DNA of 64,000 bases, taken from NCBI RefSeq assembly GCF_003576645.1, contig NC_044927.1, positions 16,996,460-17,060,459 of the forward strand, read 5' to 3'. The translations under genes were made by a program, and so were the position numbers. Under the pieces are notes generated by a model. It did no database searches. It was not told the DNA's origin and worked only from the letters and a program-made list of their open reading frames with translations. Shown here in pieces: positions 9,373 through 22,039 of the stretch (the first letter of the stretch is position 1; every line of letters starts with the position of its first letter). Source of the stretch: Ipomoea triloba (Eukaryota; Streptophyta; Magnoliopsida; Solanales; Convolvulaceae).

Positions 9373-10640
9373 TGATAAGCACCAAGAATAACCTATTTTA
9401 AGGGTCATTTAAAGGCTAGTATTGTATAGTTTATTACCCATTTCATAAGGATTTCATGCATTTAGACTCAGATGTGACCCAAAACCGCTAACAAGAGCTT
9501 GGAATATGTTTTTAAGGTATTCTACAGCCAAACAAAGGACTTAAGGCCAAAACTGAGCAGAAAATGAAGAAACCATGAAGCAGGAGCCTCCCACGTAGCC
9601 TCACACGCGTGTGGAGGGGCGTGGAATAATTCCAGTAGCTCCCCACGCCCTCCACCACGCGTGTGGGGGGAGAAAATGATCGAAGACCGAAGCGTACGAG
9701 GTCGCGTACGACCGTACGCACCCTCGTACGCGACCCAGAATCTGCTATTTAAAGAAGCTTTGGCAAAAATCAAAGACCTAGACAGCCCCCAATAATTCCT
9801 AGATCTGATTTCCTTTCTTCCATTCCTTCCCCTTTGGGGAGGAAAAACACACTCTTTTCCCTTAGATTAGTATAGATATTTTAGAAGAAAAGATGGATTG
9901 AAGAGGTAGAACTCACCATTCCTTAGGTATAAATTCTCTTCTTTTATATTAAAGTTTGATCTTTTATATTATTGCTTTGTTTCTTTGCTTTGCTTTAATG
10001 TTTATTATTTTAGAGTAGATTAGTTTGGGTGTGTGTGCCCTTGTTGATCTATGGATTGATGCTTATAATTTGATATTATGATCTTGTGTATTGTGGGAGT
10101 ATGATTGATGATTGTATGGATGATGTTGTTCAATCTTTGCTTCTATTTTCGACCGGGGTAGTTAGTAAACCGAGTGGAAGTGAGAGTGTGCGCGATAGCG
10201 GCCTCTCACGAGCCCAACTCATCTATATCTCCGCTCTTAGTCCGAAAGGACGAGACCCGAGAGGAGTGGTAGGCTAGGTGTTCGATAAAATGCCTCAACG
10301 GAATGAGGATTGAGAGTTTGAGTGTGACGCCACTCAATACAAAGACCGTGACTCCCTAGATCAATCCCGAAACCCAATTCCAAGCTACCTACGATAATCA
10401 ATCCTTTAGCTTAACTTTGGCATGCACCGCTTTCCTTTTACCTTTTGTATTTTCTATCCCTTTTTACTTTCAAACCACCCATGAACTCTACCTTTAATTC
10501 TTGTAACTCTTACCTTTCAACTTCCTAAATGCCACACGTATTCGGTTCCCATTCGCCATCCTTGAGAGACACGACACTCAGGGAGTCTTGACTCTTCGTT
10601 TTACCACTTCACCTTCACACTCACTATATACACAACATCA
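9373..10640 (+). repeat. 3' LTR of element A
   Basis: 1268 bases, the complete form of the LTR. It ends ACACAACATCA and is followed by the GGCCC target duplication. Confidence 0.9.
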
Positions 10641-11394
10641 GGCCCTTATCAACGTATAAATAACTTGCGAATTGAAAGAAAATTGCAACGGAAAAAATGC
10701 AAAAAAAAAAGCTAAAACAAATTCAAACTTTGTTTATTATAAATAAATTCTAACATAATGCAAATTAGAATCGTGTGTGTGGCTTTGATAGTTTTAAATC
10801 ATCCTAGTTTCTGCTGTGTTTAATGATAAACCCATGTACAAAGTTTTTGTCTTTAACAATAAACCTAAGAACTGCTAACATCAAATAATGCAGGAGAACC
10901 TTGCAACAAAAGCGGGTAAGCCAACGACTAATACAATTGTAAAGTCTAGTAAGAGTCAAATTTTGAGGTTAAGTGAACGATTAATGCAATTATAAAGTCT
11001 AATGGTTGACTAAACTTTTTTCCCAGTAATAAGTCAGATTGTGGGATTAAACATGGGAGAACAACTTATGCTAGCTGAAGAATGAATATTGCTATGCCTA
11101 TTTGTTTCATTTCTACTTGCATTGGCACAAAATATTCTGCCAAGAAAACTGTTTTCATTCAAACCAGTATTGTATCTCCTGATGATATAAGCTGTAGTCA
11201 TAACATTTAAGAAATTAAACAATTAAAAAAAATGTACACAAATATGATCTCTGTTCCTTGACATGATCTTATCCCAGACCCAGGTCAGATATGAACATCC
11301 AAGCCCAAAATACTAAAATTAGAAGTTTAAACTTTAAAGTAAAAAAGATTGAAACAACTAACCAGAATCCGGAAATCGCCAATCGCCCAATCAG

Positions 11395-11670
11395 AAATCG
11401 ACTGCTGCGGACTGCGGTGCTGCCCTGCTCGGACGGCTCGGTGGCCGGTGGCCGGTGACCGGTGACCGCCCTGGTGCTCTCCGTCGGCTTCCTCGTGGCT
11501 CGCCGGTCAGCTCAGCTGCTCTCCTCGTCGCTCACTCGCTCCAGTTGCTCGCAAGACGCCGCTGCCCGCCAGTCTCTTCTGGCCTTCCGCAGTCGGCAGT
11601 CCGCGACTCCGAGGCTTGCTGGCTCCTCGCCTCGCGGCCAGCGGCCTCGCCCTCGAAGTCGAAGAAACAG
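11395..11670. other. GC-rich core of the foldback element
   Basis: About 275 bases, strongly GC-rich (GGCCGGTGGCCGGTGACC, then many Ser/Arg-codon-like CTC and CGC blocks) in otherwise AT-rich surroundings. Frames are open in several phases because of composition, with no recognisable protein. It could be captured gene or promoter DNA. Origin unknown. Confidence 0.4.
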
Positions 11671-12306
11671 ATAGCCAATAACAATAATTACAATACGGAG
11701 GATTTGAGGAATAATACAAGAAAATCTAATTCTCACTCAAATTAATTACAAATATATATACTATAACTATTGAGTTGCAAGCTGGATTAGGGCCCCCAAA
11801 ATTTTGGCATTAATCCAGCTTGCGGCCCAATAGCATAGGGCCCCAAAATTACAAAGACTTTATAATTGCATTAATCGTTCACTTAACCTCAAAATTTGAC
11901 TCTTATTATACTTTACAATTGTATTAGTCGTTGGCTTACCCGCTTTTGTTGCAAGGTTCTCCTGCATTATTTGATGTTAGCAGTTCTTAGGTTTATTGTT
12001 AAAGACAAAAACTTTGTACATGGGTTTATCATTAAACACAGCAGAAACTAAGATGATTTAAAACTATCAAAGCCACACACACGATTCTAATTTGCATTAT
12101 GTTAAAATTTATTTATAATAAACATAAGTTTGAATTTGTTTTAGCTTTTTTTGCCTTTTTTTCATTTGCAATTTTCTTTCAATTCGCAAGTTATTTATAC
12201 TTTGATAAGGGTCTCACTTATTTATCAGCACGGGGCCACCCAAATCAAAAAACCGGCCCTGGCCCTGTGCTATTGGGCTGCTTGCACAGCCCAAAATCCG
12301 GCCTTG

Positions 12307-12458
12307 CGAGGAAGGATATATAAACACCTCTATAATCTAAAGAAAATTTTAACTTTCCTTAGGCTGCCTCCTTACTAAGCTAGTTCTATTTTTTTTAGTT
12401 ACCACATTAACATATATGATTCTCTCTTCTTTTATTTATTTTTTTTAAATCTACTAGG
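12307..12458. other. Spacer, nothing recognised
   Basis: AT-rich, no ORF or repeat that I can assign. Confidence 0.5.
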
Positions 12459-12842
12459 TGTTTCAGGTCTTTCTTCGTCCGTGTTACGGTCCGGATCAAC
12501 CCGACTAATCTTCGCTCGCTCCGAAAGCTAACCCAAAGAAATCATCCCTTGTCAGAATTGAACCCAGGTTCTTCCAAATCTATTTAACGGTTTGGGTCCA
12601 CCCGACTAATCCCCGCTCGCTCCGAAAGCTAACCCAAGGAAATCATCACTGGTCAGAATCGAACCCAGGTTCTCCCAAATTCGTTTAACGGTCCGGGTCC
12701 AACCGACTAATTCTCGCTCGCTCCGGGAGGCTCGGGAGCGAGCCCAAGGGGAATCGTCGCTTGTGAGAATTGAACTCGGGTTCTCCAAAAAAAAATTTCC
12801 CAAAAATAACTTACTTGCCACTTGAGCTACCCATTGGGTTGA
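12459..12842 (-). mobile_element. tRNA-derived SINE with triplicated body
   Basis: Read on the minus strand it starts CCCAATGGGTAGCTCAAGTGG (pol III A box TAGCTCAAGTGG) and has a B box at GAGTTCAATTCTC. The segment from GAGAACC (B box) to ACCGTTAAAC is then repeated three times in tandem (units of about 102-110 bases beginning near 12787, 12677 and 12575). The 3' end GAAGAAAGACCTG matches the single-unit SINE at 14621-14800. Confidence 0.75.
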
Positions 12843-13680
12843 TTCTCTCTAGTTACCTTGTGAATTATTATATTTCAATGCATATAAATATATGAAGTAA
12901 CAACTTGAAAGAGTGATGCTAAATGTCCTGTTTATGTGTTTTTATTTTATTAATTTCTGGTGGATCAATCAATTTATGAGTAATCAATGAATATAAAGAT
13001 TGGGTTGTGAAATAACATTAGTATATGTCAAATTATGTACAATTCAACACTATGTATAAATAGCAATTTCAATTAACAATTGACTTCACAAATAAACGTA
13101 CAGGATTTGCTAAATAGATTTTGCAAGCTTTATTAATTGGGTCAATATACTATATTGTATAGCTTAGCTTGTTTGAGCTACTAAAAACTAATACAATTTA
13201 TCTTATGTACGATATACATACTAATTAAATTTGAATGTTGTTTTAAGTTTTAAGCAAACTTGCATGCGATGCTAATCGAACTCAGATCACATGACACAAA
13301 ACTTAATGCTCATCTATAATTCACATCATGTACTATCCTTCTTCAAATAAAACGTTTCAGCTTATTGATGCCTAAGCTACTGGTGGAGTGGTGGGTAGTC
13401 ATATGGTCTGTTGATCTTAAATTATTTCAAAATTTTAAATTGATTTGGGGATGATGACTTTAAAAAAATTTATCCTAAACCTACTGATTTTATGATTAAT
13501 TAACCAATGATCGGATCAAGATAAACTCATAAAAGAATGAAAAAATTGTAAATAAGAGCTTATGTGAATGAAGAAGAACGTCGTGTATTACTTTGTTAAA
13601 ATTGATTGTCTGTCGTTTAACTTCCATTCTTCAAAGATTTTATATTTACAAATTATGCATAGTAAAGGAAATTAGTTTAC
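12843..13680. other. AT-rich spacer
   Basis: No gene, no long ORF, and no repeat that I recognise. Confidence 0.5.
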
Positions 13681-14340
13681 TAAAGATGAGTAAATTGTTA
13701 TTTTGGTCCTATGACCATTGAGGTCTTGTTAATTGCAATTCACGACTTTCAAAACTATTAATTTTAGTACCTTAACTATTCAATTTTTATCAATTTTGGT
13801 CAATCTGACCAAATTGTAGGTCAAATGTGACCGAAAAGACTTAATTAACCAATTAATGTTTAATGCAAGGAGAAAAATCGTCAAAGGTGACTATTCAACT
13901 CTCGCCTCTATTTTCTTCTCTAACCTTCTATTTTCTTTTGTAGTTGCTCTACCACTTCCTCCTGTACACTCGGGGTTCGCTTGTGCGCCTGGACCAACAC
14001 GGAATCGGCCCTCCAGACTTGCCTACCTCTTCTAATCGCTGTGGTCGCTCATCTTGGTGTGGACCCTTGGTGGATGACCTCTTGGCCTTTGATTGTAACC
14101 ACAACTTTTGTCGGATGACAACCCTCTCGCCCCACCGCCCTAGGGCTTCAAACTTACCCAAGAACACCAATTTAGAATAATTTAGACTTGAATCAATCAG
14201 GTGATCATCCAACCAATAAGTGTGTGTTTCTACTTTTCTTAGCTTCCCTAACCTGCCTGCCCTTTCATGTTCGCCATAGCTGCGGAGAAAGCTTTGTTCC
14301 GGACAGATAAGGTTGTTGCCACACTGCACAATTTTCATAA
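13681..14340. other. MITE-like edge and unassigned GC-richer block
   Basis: 13690-13880 has the 'ATTTTGGTCC ... ATTTTAGTACC ... AATTTTGGTCAA' phrasing common in plant Mutator-like MITEs. 13940-14340 is more GC-rich and open on the minus strand (129 codons), but the translation is compositionally odd and unrecognised. It could be captured gene sequence. Confidence 0.3.
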
Positions 14341-14620
14341 TATAATGTTGGGTCCATCATTTTCATTTTGCTTTTCATATCCACTTGTTACAAATTAAAT
14401 TAAATGCGTACTCAAAAAAAAATTAAATTAAATGCAATGGGTTCATCAATATACTATTATTTAATTTGTGAAACTCCATCGATTACTATAATAAAGCAAA
14501 AAACTTAATAAAAAAATCACTTTCCCGCCGAGTGAAAAAAACATAGTTTTGATATATTTATAGAATTATTGCTGCGAACAATTGATGAGTAAAAGTGGTG
14601 ATGGTAAAAAGAAGGTGAAA

Positions 14621-14800
14621 GAACCCAATGGGGTAGCTCAAGTGGCAAGTGAGCTCTCTTTGTGGGGAAGAATTCTGGGAGAACCCAGGTTCGATTCTCA
14701 CAAGAGACGATTCCCCCTAGGCCAGCTCCCGTGCCTCCCGGAGCGAACATGGTGGACCTGGACCGTTAAACGGACAGAGAAAGACCTCGTGAACTTACCA
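14621..14800 (+). mobile_element. tRNA-derived SINE, single-unit copy
   Basis: A box GTAGCTCAAGTGG (14633) and B box GGTTCGATTCTC (14688) at tRNA-like spacing. The 3' part GGACCGTTAAACGGAC and GAGAAAGACCTCG matches the minus-strand SINE at 12459-12842. Confidence 0.8.
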
Positions 14801-14929
14801 AAAATATGTAAAATTCTAGGCACTAATGTTTTGGAATTCACTAGAATCCAAGCAAGCTAAGATTCAAGAATGGAAAATAAAACTAATATTTTTGAATTTT
14901 TAAAATAAAGGAATGCAAATTAAACACGG

Positions 14930-16015
14930 GATAAACTATATGAATAAAGATGGGTCCAGATTAGGGGTATTGCTTTCTTGATGCACTAACTCAGAATTAG
15001 GGGAAAACAATTTACCAAGAGATTTATGGCAATGCACATAAGAATTCAAGTCTAAGCTACGGTAGTAATCAATAAACAAGAATTAGAGTAGGATTGCCCC
15101 ACTTTCGTGATTCTTCAATCCTAACACTTGAAACACAAAAGCATTATAAGCCCCAAATTACCCCTATTTTCATAGAAGGAAAATTGGGATTGATATTGAT
15201 TAGGCTTGAGTCTTTTATCCAACTTTCATTGAGATAAAAGCCTCTCCAAAACAAGCTAACAATTGCTGCACATCAATCACCAACAAGAGGAATTTATAAT
15301 CCAATTCAAACATAAAATCCTAGGAGACATTTTATCCCCTTTATACAATAATCACAAACCTAGCATCAAGAACGGCAATAGAACCCTAATCCAAACCCAT
15401 AAGCTAACTATTCACGCATCATAATGGTAAACAAAGCAAAGCTAAAGTAAATCACCATCAACATTGCAAGAAAACTAAAAAGAAAGTAAATAAGGAATAA
15501 AGGAAACTTTACTATTGAAGAAGTAGAAATCTTGGTAGAATTCCACTCCAATCAGTAATTCAAGCTTTAAACCAAAGCAATCTATGTAAAACTATGCTAA
15601 TCTATGCTAGGGAAATCTAAAGAGAAGAGGAAAAATAGACCAAAGCAAACTAGGGTTCGGAATCTCCTAAATTGCAGAAAAAACGCAGATTAAATAGAAA
15701 ACAACGCAAGCCTCACGGTCGTGAGCCTGGTCGTGAGGAGGTCGCGATTCCGCACTGCTTTAAGTGGCCGTGTGGCTACTTCTTCCTTTGATTCTCGCCC
15801 ATTCGTGCTCCGCTACTCCTATCCTTCATTGAGTGGGTTACTTAGCTTCCAAAATTGATCTAATAAGCTCTAAAATACTTCTTTTGCTACTCGTTGTGGA
15901 CAATTATACCTAAGAACACAAAACACACAAACGAGTCATAGATTTCAACTCAAGTTATAGATATTTTGCACCAAAAACAACCAAAATAAGGAGTAAATAA
16001 AGGTTAGAATCAGAG
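14930..16015 (-). repeat. Decayed Tat-like LTR, minus strand
   Basis: In reverse complement it follows the same order of phrases as the LTR of element B (start TGATATC; GGGATAAAATG..CCTAGGATTTTATG; TTGAATTGGATTATAA; then GGGGTAATTTGGGGC), but it is diverged. It has its own palindrome CTCACGGTCGTGAG at about 15713-15740, in the place where other families carry the pre-TATA cassette. Boundaries are approximate and no partner LTR is seen. Confidence 0.5.
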
Positions 16016-16379
16016 ATATCAATAAGATTAGCAGGTATGGGTGCATTTATTGTGTTCACATTTACTGCAACAAACAAAGCATGCTTGCAAATTCCAATAA
16101 CCACATGTTTTGAATTGCAAATGATTTTTACAATTTCTAAAACTAACATTAATTGATTGGAGATTAATTAAAAATTCAAAATTAGTATTTACACCAACCT
16201 CTACACCTACTTCAACATTATAAAAAGATCATACCATAGCCAATACTACAAATATTTATTCCTGCTACAAATAGGTTTGGATTGGGCTCCTTCAAAGTGG
16301 TTTTTTTTGTAGAACGAACTATCTTCTCTTGATGGATCTCAGTGATGCATTATACTTACTTCCGAAGCACACTTAACGA
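16016..16379. other. Spacer, nothing recognised
   Basis: AT-rich, no ORF or repeat assigned. Confidence 0.5.
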
Positions 16380-17165
16380 CAAAGTAGTTCTTTGGCTACT
16401 GGTTGTCATATCCTACTTAAAACAAATTGGTGATAAGTAGTGTGGACATTAACCATTTAACCACATCCCTCTATGGTAAGTCACAGCGTCACGTCTCGAA
16501 TCTAGCAGGGGCTAAACTCGGCGAACGCCCAACAATCTCCCTCCTAGCACCTGTCAGAACCTTTGATCACAAAGCCCAGTAGCATGCCTGACTTAGTCTT
16601 TAGCCTCCAACTAATCCCCTCTCGGGATTGGACATGGCCCGACCTATCTATGACTCGTCTGGAATCAAGTAGGGGCTGAACTCGGCCAACGCCCAACAAT
16701 CTTCCTCCCAACACCTGCCGCAACCTTTGATGATCACAAAGCCCAACAGCATGCCTGACTCAGTTCTTAGCCTCCACGCCCATTAATCCCCTCCCATGAT
16801 TGGACTTGGCCTGGCCTATCAAGGACTCGTCTCAAATCGAGTAGGGGTTGAACTCGGCCAACTCCCAGCAATCTCCCTCCCATCACTTGCCACAACCTTT
16901 AATCACAAAACCTAGCAGCATGCCTGACTCAGTCCTAGCTTTTGTGCCCACTAATCCCCTTCCCGGGATTGGACTTGGCTCGACCTATCTAGGACTGGAC
17001 TCCGCTTTCGCCTCACCATCAATTCGAACCCGTGACCATATCCTACTTAAAACCAATTGGTGATAAGTAGGTGGACAGTAACCATTTAACCACAGTAAGT
17101 CACGGCGCCACATCTCGAATCGAGCAGGGGCTAAACTCGGCTAACGTCCAACATCTCTCAATTAC
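16380..17165 (-). mobile_element. Second SINE family with tandemly repeated body
   Basis: On the minus strand a tRNA-like head (TGTGGTTAAATGGTTAC, A-box-like, near 17080) precedes a B box CGGGTTCGAATTG near 17030. The body then repeats: GAGTTTAGCCCC/GGTTCAACCCC-type blocks recur near 16498, 16670, 16836 and 17115 (spacing about 172, 166 and 279). A second copy of the head is near 16452. Confidence 0.6.
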
Positions 17166-17309
17166 CATGTGTTGCAAAAGCAAACACATCACTACAAATA
17201 GAGGTAAAATTCAAATTCATACCTAATTTCAATCCTTTAATTCAACTAATATGTTATACTTATTTCAATTATGGTTACTACCTCTTATTGAAATCTTCTT
17301 TATCATTTT

Positions 17310-17515
17310 AATATTGAGTTAATACCCAATATAATCATTGACTATAGTGGTTTTACTCAATTTAGTCCTAAATGACTTTTTGTGCTCAATTTAGTCCTCG
17401 ACTTTAATAGTTTTACACAATTTAATCCTTTGTTAAAAATTCTTTTAGTTAACTATTAGAAATATGGTCTTAATGGTAATTTGTCATCCTTCATCCCATT
17501 TGGGATGATACCTTC
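17310..17515. repeat. Left piece of a MITE-like repeat split by the giant LTR
   Basis: 'CAATTTAGTCCTAAATGACTT' and 'CAATTTAGTCCTCGACTTT' type phrases resemble termini of plant Mutator-like MITEs. The likely other piece is 23245-23625 (GGACTTAATTGCACTTTTGG), i.e. one repeat interrupted by the 17516-23244 LTR. Confidence 0.4.
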
Positions 17516-18294
17516 TGTAACAACTCCAATTTTTACAATCCAAATTAACCATAATGAACATACAATTATCCTCAAAGAGGTGTTACCGCCACACCTAATC
17601 ATCCTAGATTAAATGCTCAGGCTAAACCTTTAATACAAACTTCAATATTCCAATAAAGCTTTATCACTATCCAAACTCAATTACAAGAAATTCTCAACTA
17701 CAAAACCTTAACACAATGAATGAAACTAAACTACCATTCAAAATTTTCAGCATTTGCTCTACCATCAGCTCTTAATGGATACTAGTGCACTCTTGATCAA
17801 TTGCTTACTCAAATCCTGAAAAACAAGTTTAGGAAATAACATAGAAAACACAAAGTTAGCATAAAAATGCTAAGTAAGGTTCACTTTGCCCTGTAAAATA
17901 TGTACATTTATAGTTTGAAAATAAGTATACTTTGTAAATAGGTTTTGATACTAGAAGAAATCATATCTTAGAAAACATTTAGCCAAAGACCTTGTAAGAA
18001 CATTTCAAAAGGATTTTCAAAATGCTTTAAGTCAACACTAGACTGAATGAAGTGATTTTCACACTAAGGAAAAGATTCTCAAAGTTTAACTCACACCAAA
18101 ACGGAAGATTTTCCCACAATAAGGTTTTCTTAAAATACAACATTTGAGACTCTAGTTAAAACACCAAGTACTAACAACCACCTTAAAATCACAACCTTTG
18201 TAAAACAGTTTTCACTCGATATCATAGGTAAGGCTCCACCAAGGTTGACTATCACAATAAGTAGTAGTAACCACCCCACGATCAAACATATGCA

Positions 18295-19925
18295 TGTTGG
18301 TCCCAAGGGGATGGGGTACAAGTCTAGAGGGGGGGGGGTGAATAGACTTGTATAAGATTTTGCAAATCTTTTCGACCTCTCGTGTGTATTGAACTTAGGA
18401 TGTTTAGGTTCGATACCTTACGAGGTGAAGACAAAGTTTTATGCGCAGCGGAAATATTATCCCCTTTTTGGTTAGCACGAGTTTGGGTTAGTTCGAGAGG
18501 TGTGATTATATGCAGTGCAATCGAGAAGTTAGCGAGAGATAAAAACAGAAAGTAAATGCAAGAGAGATTTTTAAGTGGTTCGGCCAACCCGCCTACTTCC
18601 ACTCTTCTTCCAGAAACTCCCTGGAAGGATTGCACTAAAAACTTCCCTTTCTAGTACAATAACGAGCGCTTGAGCTTTGATCACCAAGCCCGCCTCAAGC
18701 CTCAGGTTTTTCGCCCCGCTTCCAGTTACTCCACCTCTCGAGCACTTGACCTTTGATCACCAAGCCCGCGTCAAGCCTCAGGTTTCTTTCGCTCGGACAA
18801 CAGCCAGGTTACTCCGCCTCTCCTCAGGTTTNCCACAAGCTATCGTTGAATCAACTTTGATGTAGAGCAGCTTTGGTCACCTTCTGGATGTATGACAGTT
18901 TAGCTTTGTAACTCTCTTCGAACACTAAGATGTGTTCTCTCGCTGTATTGAATATCAGGATGATATTCCAAGTTAAGCACTTTGCACTGGAACGTTTTTA
19001 TCAGACACCTCTTGTTAACCTCTTGACCTCTTTCACAACTCCTTTTTTTTTTGTGTCTTTACGTCCTTATATATGAGAGTAGAAGAATAGTTCCGTTGGA
19101 GGGAAAACTATTCCGTTTGAAATTGGTCTCCCACGCCGAACATGGGTCTTTGCACAATTTCAGCATTTTTCATGGAGTAGTGGTCTTGTAACTTGAGCCT
19201 TTTGTTTTGTAGTGAATATTCCATATTCCACTTTCTTGAGTTCATGCTTCACTTGCTTCTTTTGGATAAAGTTACTCTTTTTATGTTCCCATCATTCCTT
19301 GTTTGGGGAATCTGACCACTTCAGGATTGGTGCACTTCTTGACCGTTTGTGGTGGAGGTCTGACGTGTCATCCACTTCCGTCCATTTTGAAACCTCCCGC
19401 TCAGCACCTCTTCAATATTTTATCTCCATGATATTCTTCTTCTCCAAACTTAGAGTATTTTATCTGCACATGTTGACTAACATTCAGCCTCTTGGAGAAG
19501 TGCCGGTTTATCGAGACCATAAAAGATGTCTCGACCACTTGATGTTTCAATCCCATGTATCGAGAGGTCTATCTCTCGAATATTCTTTACGTCTCGAACT
19601 CGATAGGTATATCGAGAGGTCCTTACCTCTCGAACTTGGCTTGTGTCTCGAGACTTAGTTGATGTCTCGTAGACCCTTATTCCTCCAGAGTTGTCTCGTG
19701 CCTGCTTCTGATCTATCTGTTTGCTTACAACACGAAAACTTCTAAGTTGTTCAAACAAGTTTACCTTAAGCTTAAATATTTCCCGAGTTGAGCTCAAATT
19801 ACCCGGTTGTATTTTCGCTCTTAGTTTACTTATCGAACTTACATTGTTTTGCCTATGTATCGAGACTTGGGGATTCTTACTTAACAGTTGGTATCATCAA
19901 AACCTATTACATGATGTTCCTAACA
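18295..19925 (-). mobile_element. Solo LTR of the SIRE-type Copia family
   Basis: It is the reverse complement of the LTR at 57767-59569 (TGTTAGGAACATCATG to GGGACCAACA). A perfect 5-bp duplication ATGCA flanks it (18290-18294 and 19926-19930). A single N at 18832 marks a sequence join inside a short direct repeat, so the true length may be nearer 1.8 kb. Confidence 0.9.
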
Positions 19926-21879
19926 ATGCATAAGTACATAGCTTTATGAAAATAGTTTTAACTCAACACTATATATAGGGATTATAATACTCTCCCAAAA
20001 TAGATCTCACTTGACTTTGTAGACAAGGTTTATAGCTTTTCCCCAAAATGGTTTACTCAACAACCAAACTACACTTACCCAACGATAATTCCATATTTCA
20101 TAGAGAGTAATAGATTTTAAAAATAAAAGTGTTTAGTATCTTCAAAACATTATAACCACTCACAAATCATTTCACAATCTGTTTCAAAACATAGTACAAA
20201 TATTATAGGCTACTCAAGGCATAATACTTCTCAAAATGTTTCCAAGATATAAATATTAGTATGGAGGATTTCAAAATAACATTTCCCAATATAATACTAT
20301 TAGTCATATACTCACTCCAAAGTATAATCATTTCCAATAATCATTGCAAAGTATATATAGACATAATTATATTCAAGTATGGAGGAATATATGGTTCATC
20401 TTTTCTCATAAAACATTTCCAAAGTGTAGAATGTACATATATATAAATATAGAGGAAATCATAACATCATATGGTTTAGTCATTTCAAGATATCGATTTC
20501 TCAAATCATTCTCATCATAGTCAAGGATATTAAAAATTCCAATCTCATTTTCAAATATCAACATATCATGATAATACATAAGTGGAGGTATCCCAATCAT
20601 AATCAATTACAAGTATAGAGATATCAATCTCAATCTCAATCTCAAAATCACAATAGTGGGACAGGGACATCATCTTAGTGAAGCCTTAAGTGAACAGCAA
20701 CCCTCTACTGAACACATCACACAACCCCCACTTTACCATAGGTGGAAACAGGACCACTACCTTAAGTGTGCACACCCCCTAACTGGGATTCCAAACCCAG
20801 CGGGTAGTAAACCAGTCCTAGTAACCCAGGATTATTTCTACCAGGTTACCCCTCAAATGCTAACCCAGGATGATTTCTACCGGGTTTAATTCCACATAGG
20901 GCCTTAGCCCGCATCACAAGTCACATAACAATCCACACAGAAAGGGATAAACCTCCAAAATAATACATTTTTACATAATTCCTCCAAAAACATATATATC
21001 TTCCCCAAAATAAGTTCTCATACTAGTATGTTTTGCCCGTGGGCTATTCAAAATATAATTTTCTCAAAGTAGAATTTATTTCCAAAGTAGGATTCATCCT
21101 CCAAATAAATTACATACATATACATATTTGCAAAGGAATATTTATCCTCCAAAACAAAATACATACATGTATAGTTTTCCAAAATAATATTTAACATCCA
21201 TGTTGGAGTATATATACTATTTTTAATCAAATAGGGTCGCAAGCCCTTACTTCATCAAATTTTCCCATAAGGATACATTTATATACCCAAGAATACCTTT
21301 TCTCCGAAAACAACATATAAATCCTTCAAAATAAATGTACATATGTACGTGTATCCGTATAAGCTTTTATATAGTTTCAACATAGATAGATCCTCCAATA
21401 ATAAGCATAGTTTATGTTTTCAAAATAATAAGTTTTTATACAATTACCAAAATCATTTATTTTATCATTAAACCATAATTGTAAAACACTGATTGTTAGC
21501 TTTCTTAAAATAGACTTCTACCGAACTTATAATAATTTATAATGATATCTCTCAATACATAAATTTTCCAAAAATATAAACCCCTCTATAAAATAGGATA
21601 ATTATACATAATTTATTAAACAAAAGTTCTTAAGTCAAATAGTTTATAAGAATACATAATGTATCTAAATACGTATACAAAATTTACTATCCAAGTAATT
21701 TTATAGAAGTATTAGTATTAGTCTTAAATATCAGTATATGAAAATATATAAATATTTTTCCGAATTCAAGTATACTATTTCTCAAGAAATGTATCATTTT
21801 CAAAATAAGAGTTTCCTCAAAACATAACCCTTTCAAAGTCATATACTACTTAGATAAATTAAAACATTTTCAAGAAGTT

Positions 21880-21995
21880 TGATTAGCTTAATTGGAAAGG
21901 ACCTTATTCATTAAATAATTAATAATCATGAGGTTAAAGGGTTCAAACCTCACTTTGAACAAAATGAAACATTTTATAAATAAAAGGTATATATA
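21880..21995 (+). mobile_element. SINE-like unit
   Basis: A-box-like TTAGCTTAATTGG (21887) and B-box-like GGGTTCAAACCTC (21940), ending in an AT repeat. It lies inside the giant LTR. Confidence 0.5.
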
Positions 21996-22039
21996 TATAT
22001 CCTAGCACATAATAAAATAAAATGAAATGAAATGAATGA

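Larger units (their letters stand above)
4414..10640 (+). mobile_element. Non-autonomous Tat-like LTR retrotransposon 'A'
   Basis: Direct LTRs at 4414-5561 and 9373-10640 start TGATAAGC and end in CA. The 5-bp target duplication GGCCC (4409-4413 and 10641-10645) is perfect. A primer site lies at 5565 and one ORF at 5829-7172. About 2.2 kb of conserved non-coding sequence precedes the 3' LTR. There is no protease, integrase or reverse transcriptase, so it must be moved in trans. The end sequences (GAGGACAAGCAAG, then TTTAAGTGTGG, then TGATAAG) are those commonly seen at the 3' ends of plant Tat/Athila-type gypsy elements (recollection of the family). The LTRs differ by a few percent plus two indels, so the insertion is not brand new. 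Confidence 0.9.
4361..12306. mobile_element. Long inverted-repeat (foldback) DNA element, hAT-like termini, split by LTR element A
   Basis: Left arm: 4361-4413 plus, after the inserted retroelement, 10646 to about 11005. Right arm: about 11860-12306 in reverse complement. Once element A is removed the arms match closely for over 400 bases. Both ends read CAAGGCCGG or CAGGGCCGG followed by a T run, the kind of terminus seen in many plant hAT elements. The right end carries about 45 extra bases with a second CCGGCCTTG, so the exact right boundary (12261 or 12306) is unsure, and I find no 8-bp target duplication. The core (11005-11860) has no transposase. It is probably non-autonomous. Confidence 0.7.

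Noticed and set aside
11455..11745. GC-rich ORFs as protein genes
   Set aside because: Open in several frames on both strands because of composition; no recognisable domain, start context or splice pattern.
13949..14338. 129-codon minus-strand ORF
   Set aside because: No recognisable motif, sits between MITE-like and SINE sequence; a chance frame is as likely.
16497..17000. CRISPR-like array
   Set aside because: Repeats are long, diverged and contiguous in a plant genome; they are a SINE body array.
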